Assembly: GCF_020172085.1 (NCBI RefSeq)
Contig: NZ_JAIVAT010000003.1
Span: 1,488,001-1,552,000 of the forward strand
DNA length: 64,000 nucleotides
Direction of reading: 5' to 3'
Origin: Rossellomorea aquimaris
GTDB lineage: Bacteria > Bacillota > Bacilli > Bacillales > Bacillaceae_B
This document shows positions 34,887 through 44,399 of this stretch, one piece after another. Every line of letters starts with the position of its first letter. The first letter of the stretch is position 1. The notes under the pieces are model-generated. The model saw only the letters and a program-made list of their open reading frames with translations, did no database searches and was not told where the DNA came from. The translations under genes and the position numbers were made by a program.

Positions 34887-37800
34887 CTATGCTAAAAAAT
34901 GAAATTCCGTTCGACTTCCGCTTTGAGAGGATATGACCTCAAGTCGTGCGTCTATTCTTTCTTTCAGCTCTGGTACATGTGATATCAAACCTACCAGTCT
35001 TCCGCTGTTCTGAATGTCCATCAATGCTTCAATTGCATGATCCAATGATTCGGGATCGAGAGTACCAAATCCTTCGTCTATAAACATCGTTTCTAAGGAT
35101 ACTCCACCTGCGTATTGCTGTACCACATCTGCGAGCCCCAGAGCTAATGCAAGGGATGCTTTGAAACTTTCCCCGCCTGATAACGTTTTGACATGTCTCT
35201 CCTGACCTGTGTATTGGTCAAATACAAGAAGCTCCAAACCACTCTGCACATTGCCTTTGCTTCGATCAGTCTTCCGAATCAACTGATATCTGCCTGAAGT
35301 CATTTTAATTAAACGTTCATTGGCCACCTGTAGTATATCCTCCAGGAAGGATGCCAGCACATAACGTTCAAATGTAATGCGATTGGCATTCTGACCACGT
35401 GCTATTTCAGCTAAATGTCCAACCACCTGATAACGTGATTCTAAATGTTTTATCCCTTCGTTTATGGCTGTGACTCTGGAGAGAATGAGCTTATTTTCCT
35501 TTTTATTGGTCCTGACCCTGTTAAGATCGTCATTTACGACCTTCAGTTCCTGTGTAACCTGATCTATGTTTTCTTCGATACCTTTTATTTCAGGCATTTG
35601 TTTATCTTTCAATCGTTGATCAATATCCAATAGTCGATCAGATACTGAGCGAAGGTCTTCTCCGAATTTCTTCACCTTTTCCTGAAGTTCCATGATCTCC
35701 GTTTCAGACTTTTTTGCTTCTAGAAAGGCTTTATAATGGGGAAAACCTTGTTCCGTGAGAAGCGCTAGGAATGCTTCCCGCTCTGTTTTCATCTCGGATT
35801 GTACTTTTTCAATTTGGCTTTCTTTCTCCTTGACTTGAGCTTTCTTTACACTGTCTAGGTTTGTCAGCTCATAATACTGCGTTTGAGCACGTTCAAATGA
35901 TGCCTTTAATTCTTTTAGTCGTTTCTTCTCTTGATTTAACACTTGAAGAAAATGCGTTTTTGTTCTGAGATCATCAGGAATGGATTCCTTCACCTTTTCG
36001 AGCGTCGTATTCTTCGTGTGATAAAAAGTATTGAGTTCTTGAAGAATTTCCTGATTCTTCTCTTTAGAGCCTTCAAGTTCTTCTTGTTTTTCTCTTCCCC
36101 TTCTTAATTCTTCTCGTATAGCTTTTACCTTTTCCACTTCTTCTTGCTTTTCAGTAATGGCTTTTTTTAAGGTATCGATTTCTTTTGTCATTTTGACAAT
36201 GCTATCATCGATTTCATCCTGAACCAAGTCCATATCCTTTTCACTTATCTTCTTGAAGAGATCATCAATCTGCTCCTGAATACTTTCCATTTTCGTTTCT
36301 TCTTGGGCAATGACTAAGCTCAGCTCTTTCTCTTCACGTTCCAGTTCGTTCTGCTTTGCTTTTGCCACTTTCAGGTCTTCTTCTGAAGGTAAAGAATCCA
36401 CTTCAACGGCCGGACTCGGATGATGCTCTGAACCACATACGGGACACGGAGCTTCATCTGATAAACCTCTTGCAAGTAAAGCTGCTTGTGCTGAATTCCA
36501 TTTCTCTTCTAAAAAGGCAAGAGTTTCAGATGCATCCTTGATATGATCTTGAAGTTGCCTGTATTGCTCTCTTTTATTTTTATATTGGATTTGGACATTC
36601 CTTAACCTACCATCCATCTTTTTCATTTCATTTATTTCGTCCAAGAGGAGAAGCTTTTCCTGTAAGGTTTTTTCCAATTGAAATAAATCTGCATGAGCTT
36701 TTTCCCCATCTTCAATGCGCTTCTCCCGTGTTTTTATGCCTTCCTGTAAAAACGCAATTTGTTCGGATTGTTTCGTGACCATTTCCTGATGCTTTTCATA
36801 TCTTTCTTTTACCTCAATGGTTTCTTTCATTAACGCATCTAACGAGTCAATGTCTTTTTCCATGTTTTCAAGGCGAGTGACCTGCTTAGAAGCTTCATCC
36901 CTAAGATTCTCCTTTTTGGCTTCTTCTGTTAAAGTTTCCTTGGCAGCCACAAGCCTTTCAGAAATATCATGGTTTTCCTCACTTAATGTAACAAATTGAC
37001 TCTTCAATTCTTTCAGGTTTCGATTAAGCTTATGACAATACTCGTCTTGTTGAACCAAACGGGCAGCACGCTGAGCCAATAAAATGTCATGATCGATAGA
37101 TTCCATTTCAGGCTTTAATGCTAACAGGGCTTCTTTCTGATTCCTTAGTTTATCTTGAAGGCCGTATTGCTCAACAAGGCCCTTGGCTTCTGCCAAATCC
37201 TTTTGAAGAACATCTCTTTTATTCTGAACCCTTTCATATTGTTGATGGAGTTCTTTTTCATAGCCCTCCATCCTTTCAATTTGCGGGGGTAGAAGTTGAA
37301 GGATTTGATGATCATTCAACGGATTTTCTAATAATAGAGATTGAAGTTCTTCATTTTCATCAAAATGGATTCTGAGCAATTCCCTTGTCCGTTCTTCAAT
37401 TGAGGTTTCGACTGCTTTCTTTAAATCATCTGCTTCAATCTTCAATTTTTCCTGGATTGTCTTGTATAGTTCTGTATGAAACAAACGCTGCAAGATGAGC
37501 TCTTTATCTCTACTATCCGATGTAAGAAGCTTCCGGAATTCCCCTTGTGGAATCATAAGGATCTGTCTGAATTGGTTAGCATCCAGCTGAATCAACTCTT
37601 TGACCTTCTCGTCCACCTCTCGCACATTGGCAGCAAGAATCTGTTCTTTCCCGTCATGATCGAATACATAAAGTTCGGACCGAGCATTAATGGTAGTGAA
37701 TCCATCACCTCTTGACTTCTTTTTATCCTGTTGGGGCGAGCGCCAAATACGGTACGTTTTCCCCCGTAAACTGAATAGAAGTTCGACTTCTGTCAGATCA

Positions 37801-38021
37801 TCGTTTTGAGCAAATTGACTTCTTAGTTCAGTCGGACTGCGGTCCTCTCCACTTGCTTTCCCGTAAATGGCATAAGAGAGTCCATCGAAGATTGTTGTCT
37901 TACCAGAACCTGTTTTCCCTGATATAACAAACATGGTGCGGTTACCAAGGGCGCGAAAGTCAATGATTTCCCTCCCCGCATAAGGCCCAAACGCCTGCAT
38001 CATTAATTGAAGAGGCTTCAT
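34887..38021 (-). CDS. sbcC: Exonuclease subunit SbcC
   Basis: 1044 residues, SMC/Rad50-like. Walker A GKTGSGKTTIFD near 35, long coiled coils (about 190-850) broken by the zinc hook CPVCGSEHHPS near 530, then LSGGESFKASLAL signature and Walker B MFIDEGFGTLD near the C-terminus. With SbcD it cuts hairpins and protein-blocked DNA ends. ATG overlaps the sbcD stop by 4 bp. Confidence 0.96.
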   Translation of the reverse strand: MKPLQLMMQAFGPYAGREIIDFRALGNRTMFVISGKTGSGKTTIFDGLSYAIYGKASGEDRSPTELRSQFAQNDDLTEVELLFSLRGKTYRIWRSPQQDKKKSRGDGFTTINARSELYVFDHDGKEQILAANVREVDEKVKELIQLDANQFRQILMIPQGEFRKLLTSDSRDKELILQRLFHTELYKTIQEKLKIEADDLKKAVETSIEERTRELLRIHFDENEELQSLLLENPLNDHQILQLLPPQIERMEGYEKELHQQYERVQNKRDVLQKDLAEAKGLVEQYGLQDKLRNQKEALLALKPEMESIDHDILLAQRAARLVQQDEYCHKLNRNLKELKSQFVTLSEENHDISERLVAAKETLTEEAKKENLRDEASKQVTRLENMEKDIDSLDALMKETIEVKERYEKHQEMVTKQSEQIAFLQEGIKTREKRIEDGEKAHADLFQLEKTLQEKLLLLDEINEMKKMDGRLRNVQIQYKNKREQYRQLQDHIKDASETLAFLEEKWNSAQAALLARGLSDEAPCPVCGSEHHPSPAVEVDSLPSEEDLKVAKAKQNELEREEKELSLVIAQEETKMESIQEQIDDLFKKISEKDMDLVQDEIDDSIVKMTKEIDTLKKAITEKQEEVEKVKAIREELRRGREKQEELEGSKEKNQEILQELNTFYHTKNTTLEKVKESIPDDLRTKTHFLQVLNQEKKRLKELKASFERAQTQYYELTNLDSVKKAQVKEKESQIEKVQSEMKTEREAFLALLTEQGFPHYKAFLEAKKSETEIMELQEKVKKFGEDLRSVSDRLLDIDQRLKDKQMPEIKGIEENIDQVTQELKVVNDDLNRVRTNKKENKLILSRVTAINEGIKHLESRYQVVGHLAEIARGQNANRITFERYVLASFLEDILQVANERLIKMTSGRYQLIRKTDRSKGNVQSGLELLVFDQYTGQERHVKTLSGGESFKASLALALGLADVVQQYAGGVSLETMFIDEGFGTLDPESLDHAIEALMDIQNSGRLVGLISHVPELKERIDARLEVISSQSGSRTEFHFLA

Positions 38022-39163
38022 ACCTGATCGACCTCCCTTTTAGCTGTTTCAATCACACTTTGCACGACTTCTTCCTTTTCATGGGTGAATTCACCCGTCG
38101 TCATATCTTTATAAAATTCTTTAAACAAGTCCAGTTCAGACTTCCTTTTATCATCTAACACTTGGAACGTGTTTTTCTTTTTGACATCTGTCAGTTCCCT
38201 TTTTCTCTCTAAATGAAGGACATTGGGATAGACTTGTCGCAGTTGATTGATAGGATCGATCAACGTACCTTCGTCATGTAGCGTAATCTTTAGATAATCA
38301 TCGACATTTTGAGACTGATAAAAAGTCGGGTCGAGAAGCTCTTCCATTAGCCCCTGCAACTCTCTCATATCCTGTTTAGGTTGAAGCACTTTTTCCCGTA
38401 ATTGGAAGCTTCCGTCTTCCTCCATTTCTACTATGGTGACCGATTTCCTCTGAGAAGCTTCAGAGAACGAATACTTCATTAGGGAACCTGAATACCTTAT
38501 CGTTTCATGTTTAATGGCATCGGGACTGTGAAGATGCCCGAGGGCAGTGTAATGAAAAGGACGGAACACGTCAGCACCCACGCATCCGGAACCTCCCACA
38601 GATAGTGTTCGTTCCGAATCAGTGGTCTTCCCCCCCAGTACGAATGCGTGACCAACAAACACATGAGGCTCATCGGCATTCATCTGTTCTTCTATTCTTT
38701 TAACGATAGCTTCCATTGCTGTATGATGACTATTGATCGAGTCTTCTTCCAGAACCTGTCTGACTGTACCCGGTTCAGCATAAGGAACACAGTGGAAGTT
38801 TACCCCTTTAATATTGACGGGCGTAAAGTCTGATGTTATCTTCCCCTTTAAGTAAAAATGACTATGTTTATACCACGAGGATCCAAATGACAGTCTCTCT
38901 GCACTATCATGGTTGCCGGATACAGCGATGATCGGTGTATCAAGCTCTACATTAATACGGAATAATACCTCATCCAATAATTCTACTGCTGCAGTAGGAG
39001 GTACAGATCGATCATAAAGATCGCCTGCAATGACGACTGCATCAGGTTGTTCGTCTTTTATTAATTCTATGAAACTCTCCAGTATGTATCGTTGATCTTC
39101 TGTCATATATATGCCATGCACCAATTTACCCAGGTGCCAGTCTGCGGTATGAATGAATTTCAC
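38018..39163 (-). CDS. sbcD: Exonuclease subunit SbcD
   Basis: 381 residues, Mre11-like metallophosphoesterase: IHTADWHLGK (Asp-His), AGDLYDRSVPP, SGNHDSAERL and GHLHSPD give the dimetal site. Start GTG 9 nt after AGGAGAG; the ATG at 39187 overlaps that site. Capping domain at 280-381. Confidence 0.95.
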   Translation of the reverse strand: MKFIHTADWHLGKLVHGIYMTEDQRYILESFIELIKDEQPDAVVIAGDLYDRSVPPTAAVELLDEVLFRINVELDTPIIAVSGNHDSAERLSFGSSWYKHSHFYLKGKITSDFTPVNIKGVNFHCVPYAEPGTVRQVLEEDSINSHHTAMEAIVKRIEEQMNADEPHVFVGHAFVLGGKTTDSERTLSVGGSGCVGADVFRPFHYTALGHLHSPDAIKHETIRYSGSLMKYSFSEASQRKSVTIVEMEEDGSFQLREKVLQPKQDMRELQGLMEELLDPTFYQSQNVDDYLKITLHDEGTLIDPINQLRQVYPNVLHLERKRELTDVKKKNTFQVLDDKRKSELDLFKEFYKDMTTGEFTHEKEEVVQSVIETAKREVDQV

Positions 39164-39271
39164 TTCACAAGACTCCTCTCCGTACATTCTATTTTCATCT
39201 AAAGTATATCAAATTCATATGGTACCCGTGTAATGAAAGATTCTGCTCTTTTTCATGTACATAATGCAAGA

Positions 39272-39300
39272 AAGAGACCGAACAACGCCGGCCTCTCTTC
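39272..39300 (-). terminator. Terminator of the yvrJ-like gene
   Basis: AAGAGA-GCCG / CGG-TCTCTT imperfect stem directly after the stop codon. Confidence 0.6.
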
Positions 39301-39302
39301 CA

Positions 39303-39440
39303 TTATTTCTTGAGCTCTTGAGGCAGGGTCTGGATCGACGTGATGACGGCATCAAGCTTTGTCTCGATTCGATAAAGAAGATACATCGTGACGACGATCG
39401 GGAAACCTACTTCTGAAACGATTGAAATAATCGACTCCAT
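39303..39440 (-). CDS. YvrJ-family small membrane protein
   Basis: 45 residues. MESIISIVSEVGFPIVVTMYLL is a single N-terminal helix ending in a charged RIETKLDAVITSIQTLPQEL segment, the pattern of the YvrJ family (function unknown). ATG follows GGAGGGAG. Too short for standard calling but well supported by site and family pattern. Confidence 0.8.
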   Translation of the reverse strand: MESIISIVSEVGFPIVVTMYLLYRIETKLDAVITSIQTLPQELKK

Positions 39441-39501
39441 GCTCTCCCTCCTTTCATCCTTTATATAGAACATTGCACGGAGAATGGATACTTATACGAA
39501 A

Positions 39502-39541
39502 GAAAAAAGCGAATCCATAACATACTGGAATCGCTTTTTTA
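39502..39541 (-). terminator. Terminator of the 174-residue lipoprotein gene
   Basis: AAAAAAGCGA / TCGCTTTTTT with imperfect inner pairing. Confidence 0.6.
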
Positions 39542-39592
39542 TCTATTAATTATACTAGATGTGTTTATAAGAAAATTATTCGTGACCTGGTA

Positions 39593-40117
39593 TTAACCGT
39601 TAAGATCGCTGATTAGGCTTGAGCTAACAAGACCTGCTTCATCAAGGATTTCTTTGATTTGATTTTCTGCGTCGTTTAATTTTTCATCTGCAGCTGTCAA
39701 ATCTGCTTCTCCTTCTTTAGCAAGTGCATCAGCTTTCATATTATAGGATTCTGCCAAAGTGGATTGGAATGATTCCATCGCTTCTTTTTGATCTCCTAAA
39801 CTTTCAGGGATTTCCATACCTTCAACGGCTTCAGCAGATGCTTTCGCAGATGCAGCCGCAGATGTTTTCAATTCAGCCAATTCCTCTCCTGTAGGAGGCT
39901 CTTCCCCTGCCATGGCTTCTTCATATCCATTTAAATCAATATCTGCACCGTTAACAGTCGTAGTTAGGTTCAGATAGAAATCCATTAAGTCCCCTGCCAT
40001 GTCTTTGTTCTCGTCCGCACTTGCCGCTTCCTCTTTATTCTCTTTGTCAGAACCTGAATCGGAACAACCAGCGAGCGCTAATGATAAACCAAGACCTAAT
40101 AACCATACTTTTTTCAT
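39593..40117 (-). CDS. Acidic lipoprotein of unknown function
   Basis: 174 residues. Signal and lipobox LSLALAGCSDSGSD, then a low-complexity acidic linker and a helical Ala/Glu-rich body (about 45-165) likely to form a coiled bundle. No family recognised. ATG after GAGGGGAAAC. Confidence 0.75.
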   Translation of the reverse strand: MKKVWLLGLGLSLALAGCSDSGSDKENKEEAASADENKDMAGDLMDFYLNLTTTVNGADIDLNGYEEAMAGEEPPTGEELAELKTSAAASAKASAEAVEGMEIPESLGDQKEAMESFQSTLAESYNMKADALAKEGEADLTAADEKLNDAENQIKEILDEAGLVSSSLISDLNG

Positions 40118-40346
40118 ACTTGTTTCCCCTCTCTGTCTCTATCAATATGTTCAAGTATCGAAAGTAAACATCCCCATCAGGAAATCGCTTACTTCATCTA
40201 TAATTAGCCGGCAAAAAGTATCTTATCACGGAGTTATTCAAATGGTAAAGAAATATTTGCAGATTTCTCCAAAGTTTAAATCTTGTAAATATTACAAATT
40301 AACAGTCTCTATTTCCTTCTTGTATGAATGCCTCTCTGAAAATCAT

Positions 40347-40375
40347 TTGAACAAGTCGTGATCCCGTGGTATAAC
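40347..40375 (+). promoter_or_regulatory. Promoter of selC
   Basis: -35 TTGAAC (40347-40352), 17-bp spacer, -10 TATAAC (40370-40375); predicted start about 10 bp before the mature tRNA. Confidence 0.7.
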
Positions 40376-40394
40376 ATATATATGATTCATTCTC

Positions 40395-40490
40395 GGGGCT
40401 GATTGTTGAGCTGGTGCTTGCCGGAGTCTTCAAAATTTCAGGGAGGCGCGTGCCGTCTCCGCTGGGTTCGATTCCCAGGCAGTCCCGCCA
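40395..40490 (+). tRNA. selC: tRNA-Sec (anticodon UCA)
   Basis: 96 nt with encoded CCA. Acceptor GGGGCTG pairs with CAGTCCC (seven pairs; the eighth, A402/G479, is a mismatch in my hand fold). Anticodon stem GGAGT / ATTTC with loop CTTCAAA, anticodon TCA at 40430-40432. Long variable arm: stem 40442-40447 with 40455-40460. T arm CTGGG-TTCGATT-CCCAG. The D stem uses several G-U pairs with a 4-nt loop. UCA anticodon, long variable arm and a selB gene nearby identify it as selenocysteine tRNA. A strong promoter and terminator flank it. Confidence 0.93.
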
Positions 40491-40519
40491 ATTGACAAAA
40501 AACATTCACTTGCATACAA

Positions 40520-40550
40520 AAAGGACTCTTGTGACACACAAGGGTCCTTT
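40520..40550. terminator. Bidirectional terminator between selC and the histidine kinase gene
   Basis: AAAGGAC-CTTGTG / CACAAG-GTCCTTT stem with one bulged pair; ends at the kinase stop codon. Confidence 0.8.
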
Positions 40551-40551
40551 C

Positions 40552-41877
40552 TTATTGATTTTGCAAAGCTTCCCGTCTTCTTCTCTCTGTTGCCTGTACA
40601 CTGTCAAACAAAATGTGGAAGGCAGTCCCTTCCCCTTGTTCGCTTTGTACCCGGATATCAGCTCCATGATCGCGAAGAATTCTCAAACATATCGTGAGGC
40701 CTAGTCCAGTTCCTTTTGTTTTGGTCGTAAAGAAAGGCTCTCCTAGTTTATCGAGGACTTCTTTCTTCATCCCCACGCCTTCATCCTTAAACGTCAATTG
40801 AACTTTATTATGAGAGTTGATTTCAGCGTGAAGGGTAATCGTTCCTCCATGAGGCATGGCTTCTATTGCATTTTTAATTAAATTGATAAAAACCTGCTTT
40901 AACTGATTTTCATCACCTCTGATATACAGCTCTCTTTCATGGAAATACGTTTGAATTTCTATATTGTATAAAATGGCATTGGTATTCAGTAATTTCGACA
41001 CATGATCCAACGTCTCAATGATATTGATTCTTTTATACGTGACGGATTGTGGCTTTGCAAGAATCAATAATTCACTTAGAACCACCTCGATTCGCTTGAT
41101 TTCCGAAAAGACAATTCCTAAGTATTCATTCGTTTTCTCATCTGCATCATCTCTTAACAACTGCAGAAAACCATTGATTGAAGTCAGTGGGTTACGAACC
41201 TCGTGAGCGATCCCAGCAGCCAATTGTCCTGCAACTGAGAGTTTTTGAGACTCGATAGCCAGTGTTTCGTTCATTTCCATTAATTCTTCTTCATTATGTA
41301 CTCTTTCGGTAATATCCGAAATGGTCCCCACTGTACCAAGAAGCTCTCCATTTTCACTATAGTTCAGTTTGATATTGACTTCACCCCAACGGAACTGACC
41401 GTCCCTCTTCTGGTAAGAAAAGTCCATCTTGGTTTTCGCTTGTTTCAAGCTGATACTTTGCCTTATGAGCCTGAGAATTTCATGTCGTTCATAGAGGGAG
41501 ATGAAATGGAGTGCATTTTTATGTAAGCTTTCTTTAATGGTGTATCCCGTAAAGTCTTCCCAGGATTGATTGAGGAATTGAAACTCTCCTTTGGCATTTG
41601 TATGAAAGACCACTTCATCGATACTCTGAAGCACATGATTCATTTCGTCATTGAGAAGTGTCACCCTCTCCTCGTTCTTTTTTAAAGCAGCTAACGTTTC
41701 ATGACTGAGGTCAAAATTCTTCCCCATAAAGTAGCTGATAAAAAGTATCAATACAGTAAAGACGATATCCACCTTTACATCCACCGGATAGTGGAGAACA
41801 AAGTAATAAATAAAATCCCACGTCAGTACTAATAAAAGTCCAGTGAGCATTGATACGATCCTGCCTCTATACTTCAT
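40552..41877 (-). CDS. PAS-domain sensor histidine kinase (KinA/KinE-like)
   Basis: 441 residues. Two N-terminal helices (8-52), a PAS domain (about 75-195, EVVFHTNAKGEFQFLNQSW ... DITERV), HisKA with GIAHEVRNPLTSINGF (phospho-His near 226) and HATPase with NLIKNAIEAM, DEGVGM and GTGLGL. No response regulator adjacent, typical of orphan kinases feeding Spo0F in Bacillaceae; that target is inference. Confidence 0.9.
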   Translation of the reverse strand: MKYRGRIVSMLTGLLLVLTWDFIYYFVLHYPVDVKVDIVFTVLILFISYFMGKNFDLSHETLAALKKNEERVTLLNDEMNHVLQSIDEVVFHTNAKGEFQFLNQSWEDFTGYTIKESLHKNALHFISLYERHEILRLIRQSISLKQAKTKMDFSYQKRDGQFRWGEVNIKLNYSENGELLGTVGTISDITERVHNEEELMEMNETLAIESQKLSVAGQLAAGIAHEVRNPLTSINGFLQLLRDDADEKTNEYLGIVFSEIKRIEVVLSELLILAKPQSVTYKRINIIETLDHVSKLLNTNAILYNIEIQTYFHERELYIRGDENQLKQVFINLIKNAIEAMPHGGTITLHAEINSHNKVQLTFKDEGVGMKKEVLDKLGEPFFTTKTKGTGLGLTICLRILRDHGADIRVQSEQGEGTAFHILFDSVQATERRRREALQNQ

Positions 41878-42080
41878 GCTACGAGCCTCCTATCCGTAGA
41901 AACTTTTAGAATAGAATCGAAATAGAAAGAATTTTCACGATAATTGTTATTTATTAGTATATCATTTCTAATTAAGAACAGTATAGACCTCTTTTGAAAA
42001 ATCAATGATATTCTTGTCACATGCTCTGTCCTTGTCTATAATTGAAAACGATACATTTGCTATTATACTGAGGTGAAAAC

Positions 42081-42506
42081 ATGCTAGAAGGTTGGTTCTT
42101 ATATTTCATCCTTTTTTGGGTTGTTTTTTTAGTGGCTTCCTTTGCCATCGGAGGATTCTTCATGTTTCGGAAGTTCTTAAAGAGGTTCCCGAAAGAGGAT
42201 GGTAAGTCTGATTTGGATTGGGAAGAGCATTATGTGAACGAGACCATCCATCTTTGGGGTGAAGATGAAAAGAAGATGCTTAATGAACTGGTTACACCCG
42301 TGCCTGAATTATTCAGGGATGTGGCCAAACAAAAAATTGCAGGGAAAATTGGTGAGTTGGCTCTTAAGGAAAGGGCAGAATCCATTACTCAAGAATTGGT
42401 CATCAGAGGTTATATAATGGCCACCCCCAAACGGGATCATAAGTTTCTAAGAAAAAAACTCAATGAAATGCAGATAGAAACCACACCATATGAACATTTA
42501 TTCTAA
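42081..42506 (+). CDS. yneK: DUF2621 protein YneK
   Basis: 141 residues. One N-terminal helix (LYFILFWVVFLVASFAIGGFFMF), then a soluble domain (DLDWEEHYVNETIHLWGEDE, later YIMATPKRDHKFLRKKLNEM) matching YneK of B. subtilis, found in the same neighbourhood there. Function unknown. ATG after AGGTG. Confidence 0.88.
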   Translation: MLEGWFLYFILFWVVFLVASFAIGGFFMFRKFLKRFPKEDGKSDLDWEEHYVNETIHLWGEDEKKMLNELVTPVPELFRDVAKQKIAGKIGELALKERAESITQELVIRGYIMATPKRDHKFLRKKLNEMQIETTPYEHLF

Positions 42507-42524
42507 TCAGAGGCAGGGATTAAA

Positions 42525-42623
42525 ATGGGATCAATACTTGTCATACCGATCGTGTTATATTTAATCTTTATTGTTGGTGCAGCTTTTCTGTTTGGAAAAT
42601 GGAAGAAGTCCCAAAAAAGGTAA
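42525..42623 (+). CDS. 32-residue single-helix membrane peptide downstream of yneK
   Basis: ATG 42525-42527 is preceded by GGCAGGGA. The frame encodes one helix (ILVIPIVLYLIFIVGAAFLF) and a basic GKWKKSQKR tail, ending inside the 5' arm of the terminator. Starts 18 bp after the yneK stop. Looks like a genuine small membrane protein; no family known. Confidence 0.5.
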   Translation: MGSILVIPIVLYLIFIVGAAFLFGKWKKSQKR

Positions 42624-42645
42624 ACGTTAATCGTTTACCTTTTTT
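42619..42645 (+). terminator. Terminator of yneK and the small peptide gene
   Basis: GGTAAACG / CGTTTACC, 8-bp perfect stem, 5-nt loop, six T. Confidence 0.85.
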
Positions 42646-42667
42646 ATTATCCAGTTTACTATTCTCA

Positions 42668-43204
42668 TCAATCAATGGGATCTTCAGCTTTACCGAACCG
42701 GATGACGTCAAGTATAGCCTGGCCATCACTCGGTTTCCCATCTCCGTTCCTGAAAGGGAACAATGAAAAGAAGATAAAGTAAACCGAGAAATACACAAAC
42801 TGATAGAAAAAGATATGAACGGGTAAAACCCCTTCATATATCAAAAAGTTGATCAATAAGATCGCAATCAAGTTGAATAAACTGCCAGACATATAAATAA
42901 GTACGTGAACCCATACCTTGTTATATGTTAATTCTTTATACTGGCACCACCCTTCCATGAAATACATCCTCTTCACTTCCAATGGGCCAATGTTCAAAAG
43001 GTGCTTACCGGTACCAATGGAAAATTTAATCTTCGCTCCGAATATCCGGGCAACAAGGATATGACCCGCCTCGTGTAGAATGGTGACCAGAGGCAATGTT
43101 AGAAAGAATGCCAGGAAAAACGTCCATATATCAGCAATCGTAAACAATCGATATCCCACCAATACGTTTGTGAATGTCTTTTCTTTCTCTTTGCCCAATA
43201 ACAT
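42668..43204 (-). CDS. M50-like site-2 protease homologue
   Basis: 178 residues, four helices. Zinc motif LHEAGHILVARIFGA near 45 and a C-terminal loop FRNGDGKPSDGQAI that would give the third ligand Asp (the NxxPxDG position). Short form without PDZ or CBS domain. Start uncertain: ATG 43202-43204 lacks a clear ribosome site. Possible intramembrane protease; substrate unknown. Confidence 0.72.
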   Translation of the reverse strand: MLLGKEKEKTFTNVLVGYRLFTIADIWTFFLAFFLTLPLVTILHEAGHILVARIFGAKIKFSIGTGKHLLNIGPLEVKRMYFMEGWCQYKELTYNKVWVHVLIYMSGSLFNLIAILLINFLIYEGVLPVHIFFYQFVYFSVYFIFFSLFPFRNGDGKPSDGQAILDVIRFGKAEDPID

Positions 43205-43270
43205 CAACCAGTAAGCTTATTTTTCAGTATTGTAATAAAATCGTAATCGCGCTAAGATTTCTTCACAAAA

Positions 43271-43298
43271 AAAAAGCAGGTTGCCCCCTGCTTTTTTT
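43271..43298 (-). terminator. Terminator of ccdC
   Basis: AAAAAGCAGG / CCTGCTTTTT with a 6-7 nt loop just after the stop. Confidence 0.85.
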
Positions 43299-43306
43299 AC
43301 AATGTA

Positions 43307-43786
43307 TCAAATTGAATTCGTCGTGAGATCTTGATTTTCCTGATGCAGCTTTTTATATTGAAAGTACATGGTAATCCTCCATGGTACGATCATTCCAAAT
43401 GCAAGTAACCAGAACATTCCGCTCAGTTCTCCATAATCAATGGAAGCACTAAGAATCGATTTTGCCACAATTCGAATTAGCAACAAGCCGATTAAAATAA
43501 AGGCAAACGCTTTTGACCTTTTTAAATAAATATCGTTTTCACGAATTTCGAATTTCGACGTCTTAATTAACAACAGAGAGAATACCATCCCAACTGTGAT
43601 GGCTTCTAATAATTCACTCATACTGACCCGGAATACAGGAAATAAGAACATCAAGGCACCAGTGCTCATAAAGAGTGGTGGTAAAATGATTTTCTTGCCG
43701 CTTACCGGTTTCTTCTGAGCCTTCATCCTAATAAAAATCACCATAAATCCCATGCAAATCGCTACAATGGATGAAGCAATCATCAT
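43307..43786 (-). CDS. ccdC: CcdC (YneJ) membrane protein
   Basis: 159 residues, about four to five helices. Matches the DUF1453/CcdC family by pattern (LPPLFMSTGALMFLFPVFR) and by position after ccdA and yneI, as in B. subtilis. Role in cytochrome maturation not needed there and remains unclear. Confidence 0.87.
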   Translation of the reverse strand: MMIASSIVAICMGFMVIFIRMKAQKKPVSGKKIILPPLFMSTGALMFLFPVFRVSMSELLEAITVGMVFSLLLIKTSKFEIRENDIYLKRSKAFAFILIGLLLIRIVAKSILSASIDYGELSGMFWLLAFGMIVPWRITMYFQYKKLHQENQDLTTNSI

Positions 43787-43867
43787 AAAGCATCATCATC
43801 CTTTATTATCTACTTTCATACCTTCCCCTATTATAGCCCAAATGAAGAAAAAACGAAAACACAAAAA

Positions 43868-43902
43868 AAGAGAGAATGAATGGAAGGTTCAATCTCTCTT
43901 TC
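43868..43902 (-). terminator. Terminator of yneI
   Basis: AAAGAGAGA / TCTCTCTTT with a long loop, directly 3' of yneI. Confidence 0.65.
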
Positions 43903-43905
43903 AAC

Positions 43906-44268
43906 CTATGATCCTAGCACTCTTTTAATGGCTTCGTCCACACGTACGTCATCAAAAGGTTTAACGATGAAATCCTTGGCTCCCGCTTCTATCGCTTCCA
44001 CTACTACCTTTTGCTGCCCCATCGCTGAACACATAATCACCTTTGCATGAGGGAACTCCGCTAGAATATTCTTTACCGCTTCTATTCCATTCATATCCGG
44101 CATGGTGATATCCATCGTCACCAGGTCAGGCTGAAGCTCACGATACTTCTCCACGGCAATAAGTCCATTTTCAGCTTCCCCAACGACTTCATGTCCGCTG
44201 GATGAAAGCATGTTTCCAAGAGTCAGTCTCATAAATTTAGCATCATCCACTACAAGTATCGTTGCCAC
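43906..44268 (-). CDS. yneI: CheY-like single-domain response regulator YneI (CcdB)
   Basis: 120 residues, receiver domain only: acidic DDAK at the N-terminus, phospho-acceptor in LVTMDITMPDMNG, switch residue in CSAMGQ, and Lys in VKPFDD. Called CcdB in B. subtilis, yet not related to the toxin of that name. ATG precedes; 131 bp after ccdA. Confidence 0.92.
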   Translation of the reverse strand: MATILVVDDAKFMRLTLGNMLSSSGHEVVGEAENGLIAVEKYRELQPDLVTMDITMPDMNGIEAVKNILAEFPHAKVIMCSAMGQQKVVVEAIEAGAKDFIVKPFDDVRVDEAIKRVLGS

Positions 44269-44399
44269 AGATGTTTCCTCCTCGTATGCACTATCGATGT
44301 CTATCGCATTCTTTTACCTAAATCATCCATTTAAACTATACCATAAAACGTAATGTTAATTCAATTTATTCTGACGTTCAGTGTACCTTTAATGTCCTA

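Noticed and set aside
40299..40704. Open frames on both strands across 40299-40505 and 40414-40704
   Set aside because: They overlap the tRNA-Sec gene and the kinase end; no ribosome site or family match. They are shadows of the RNA gene.
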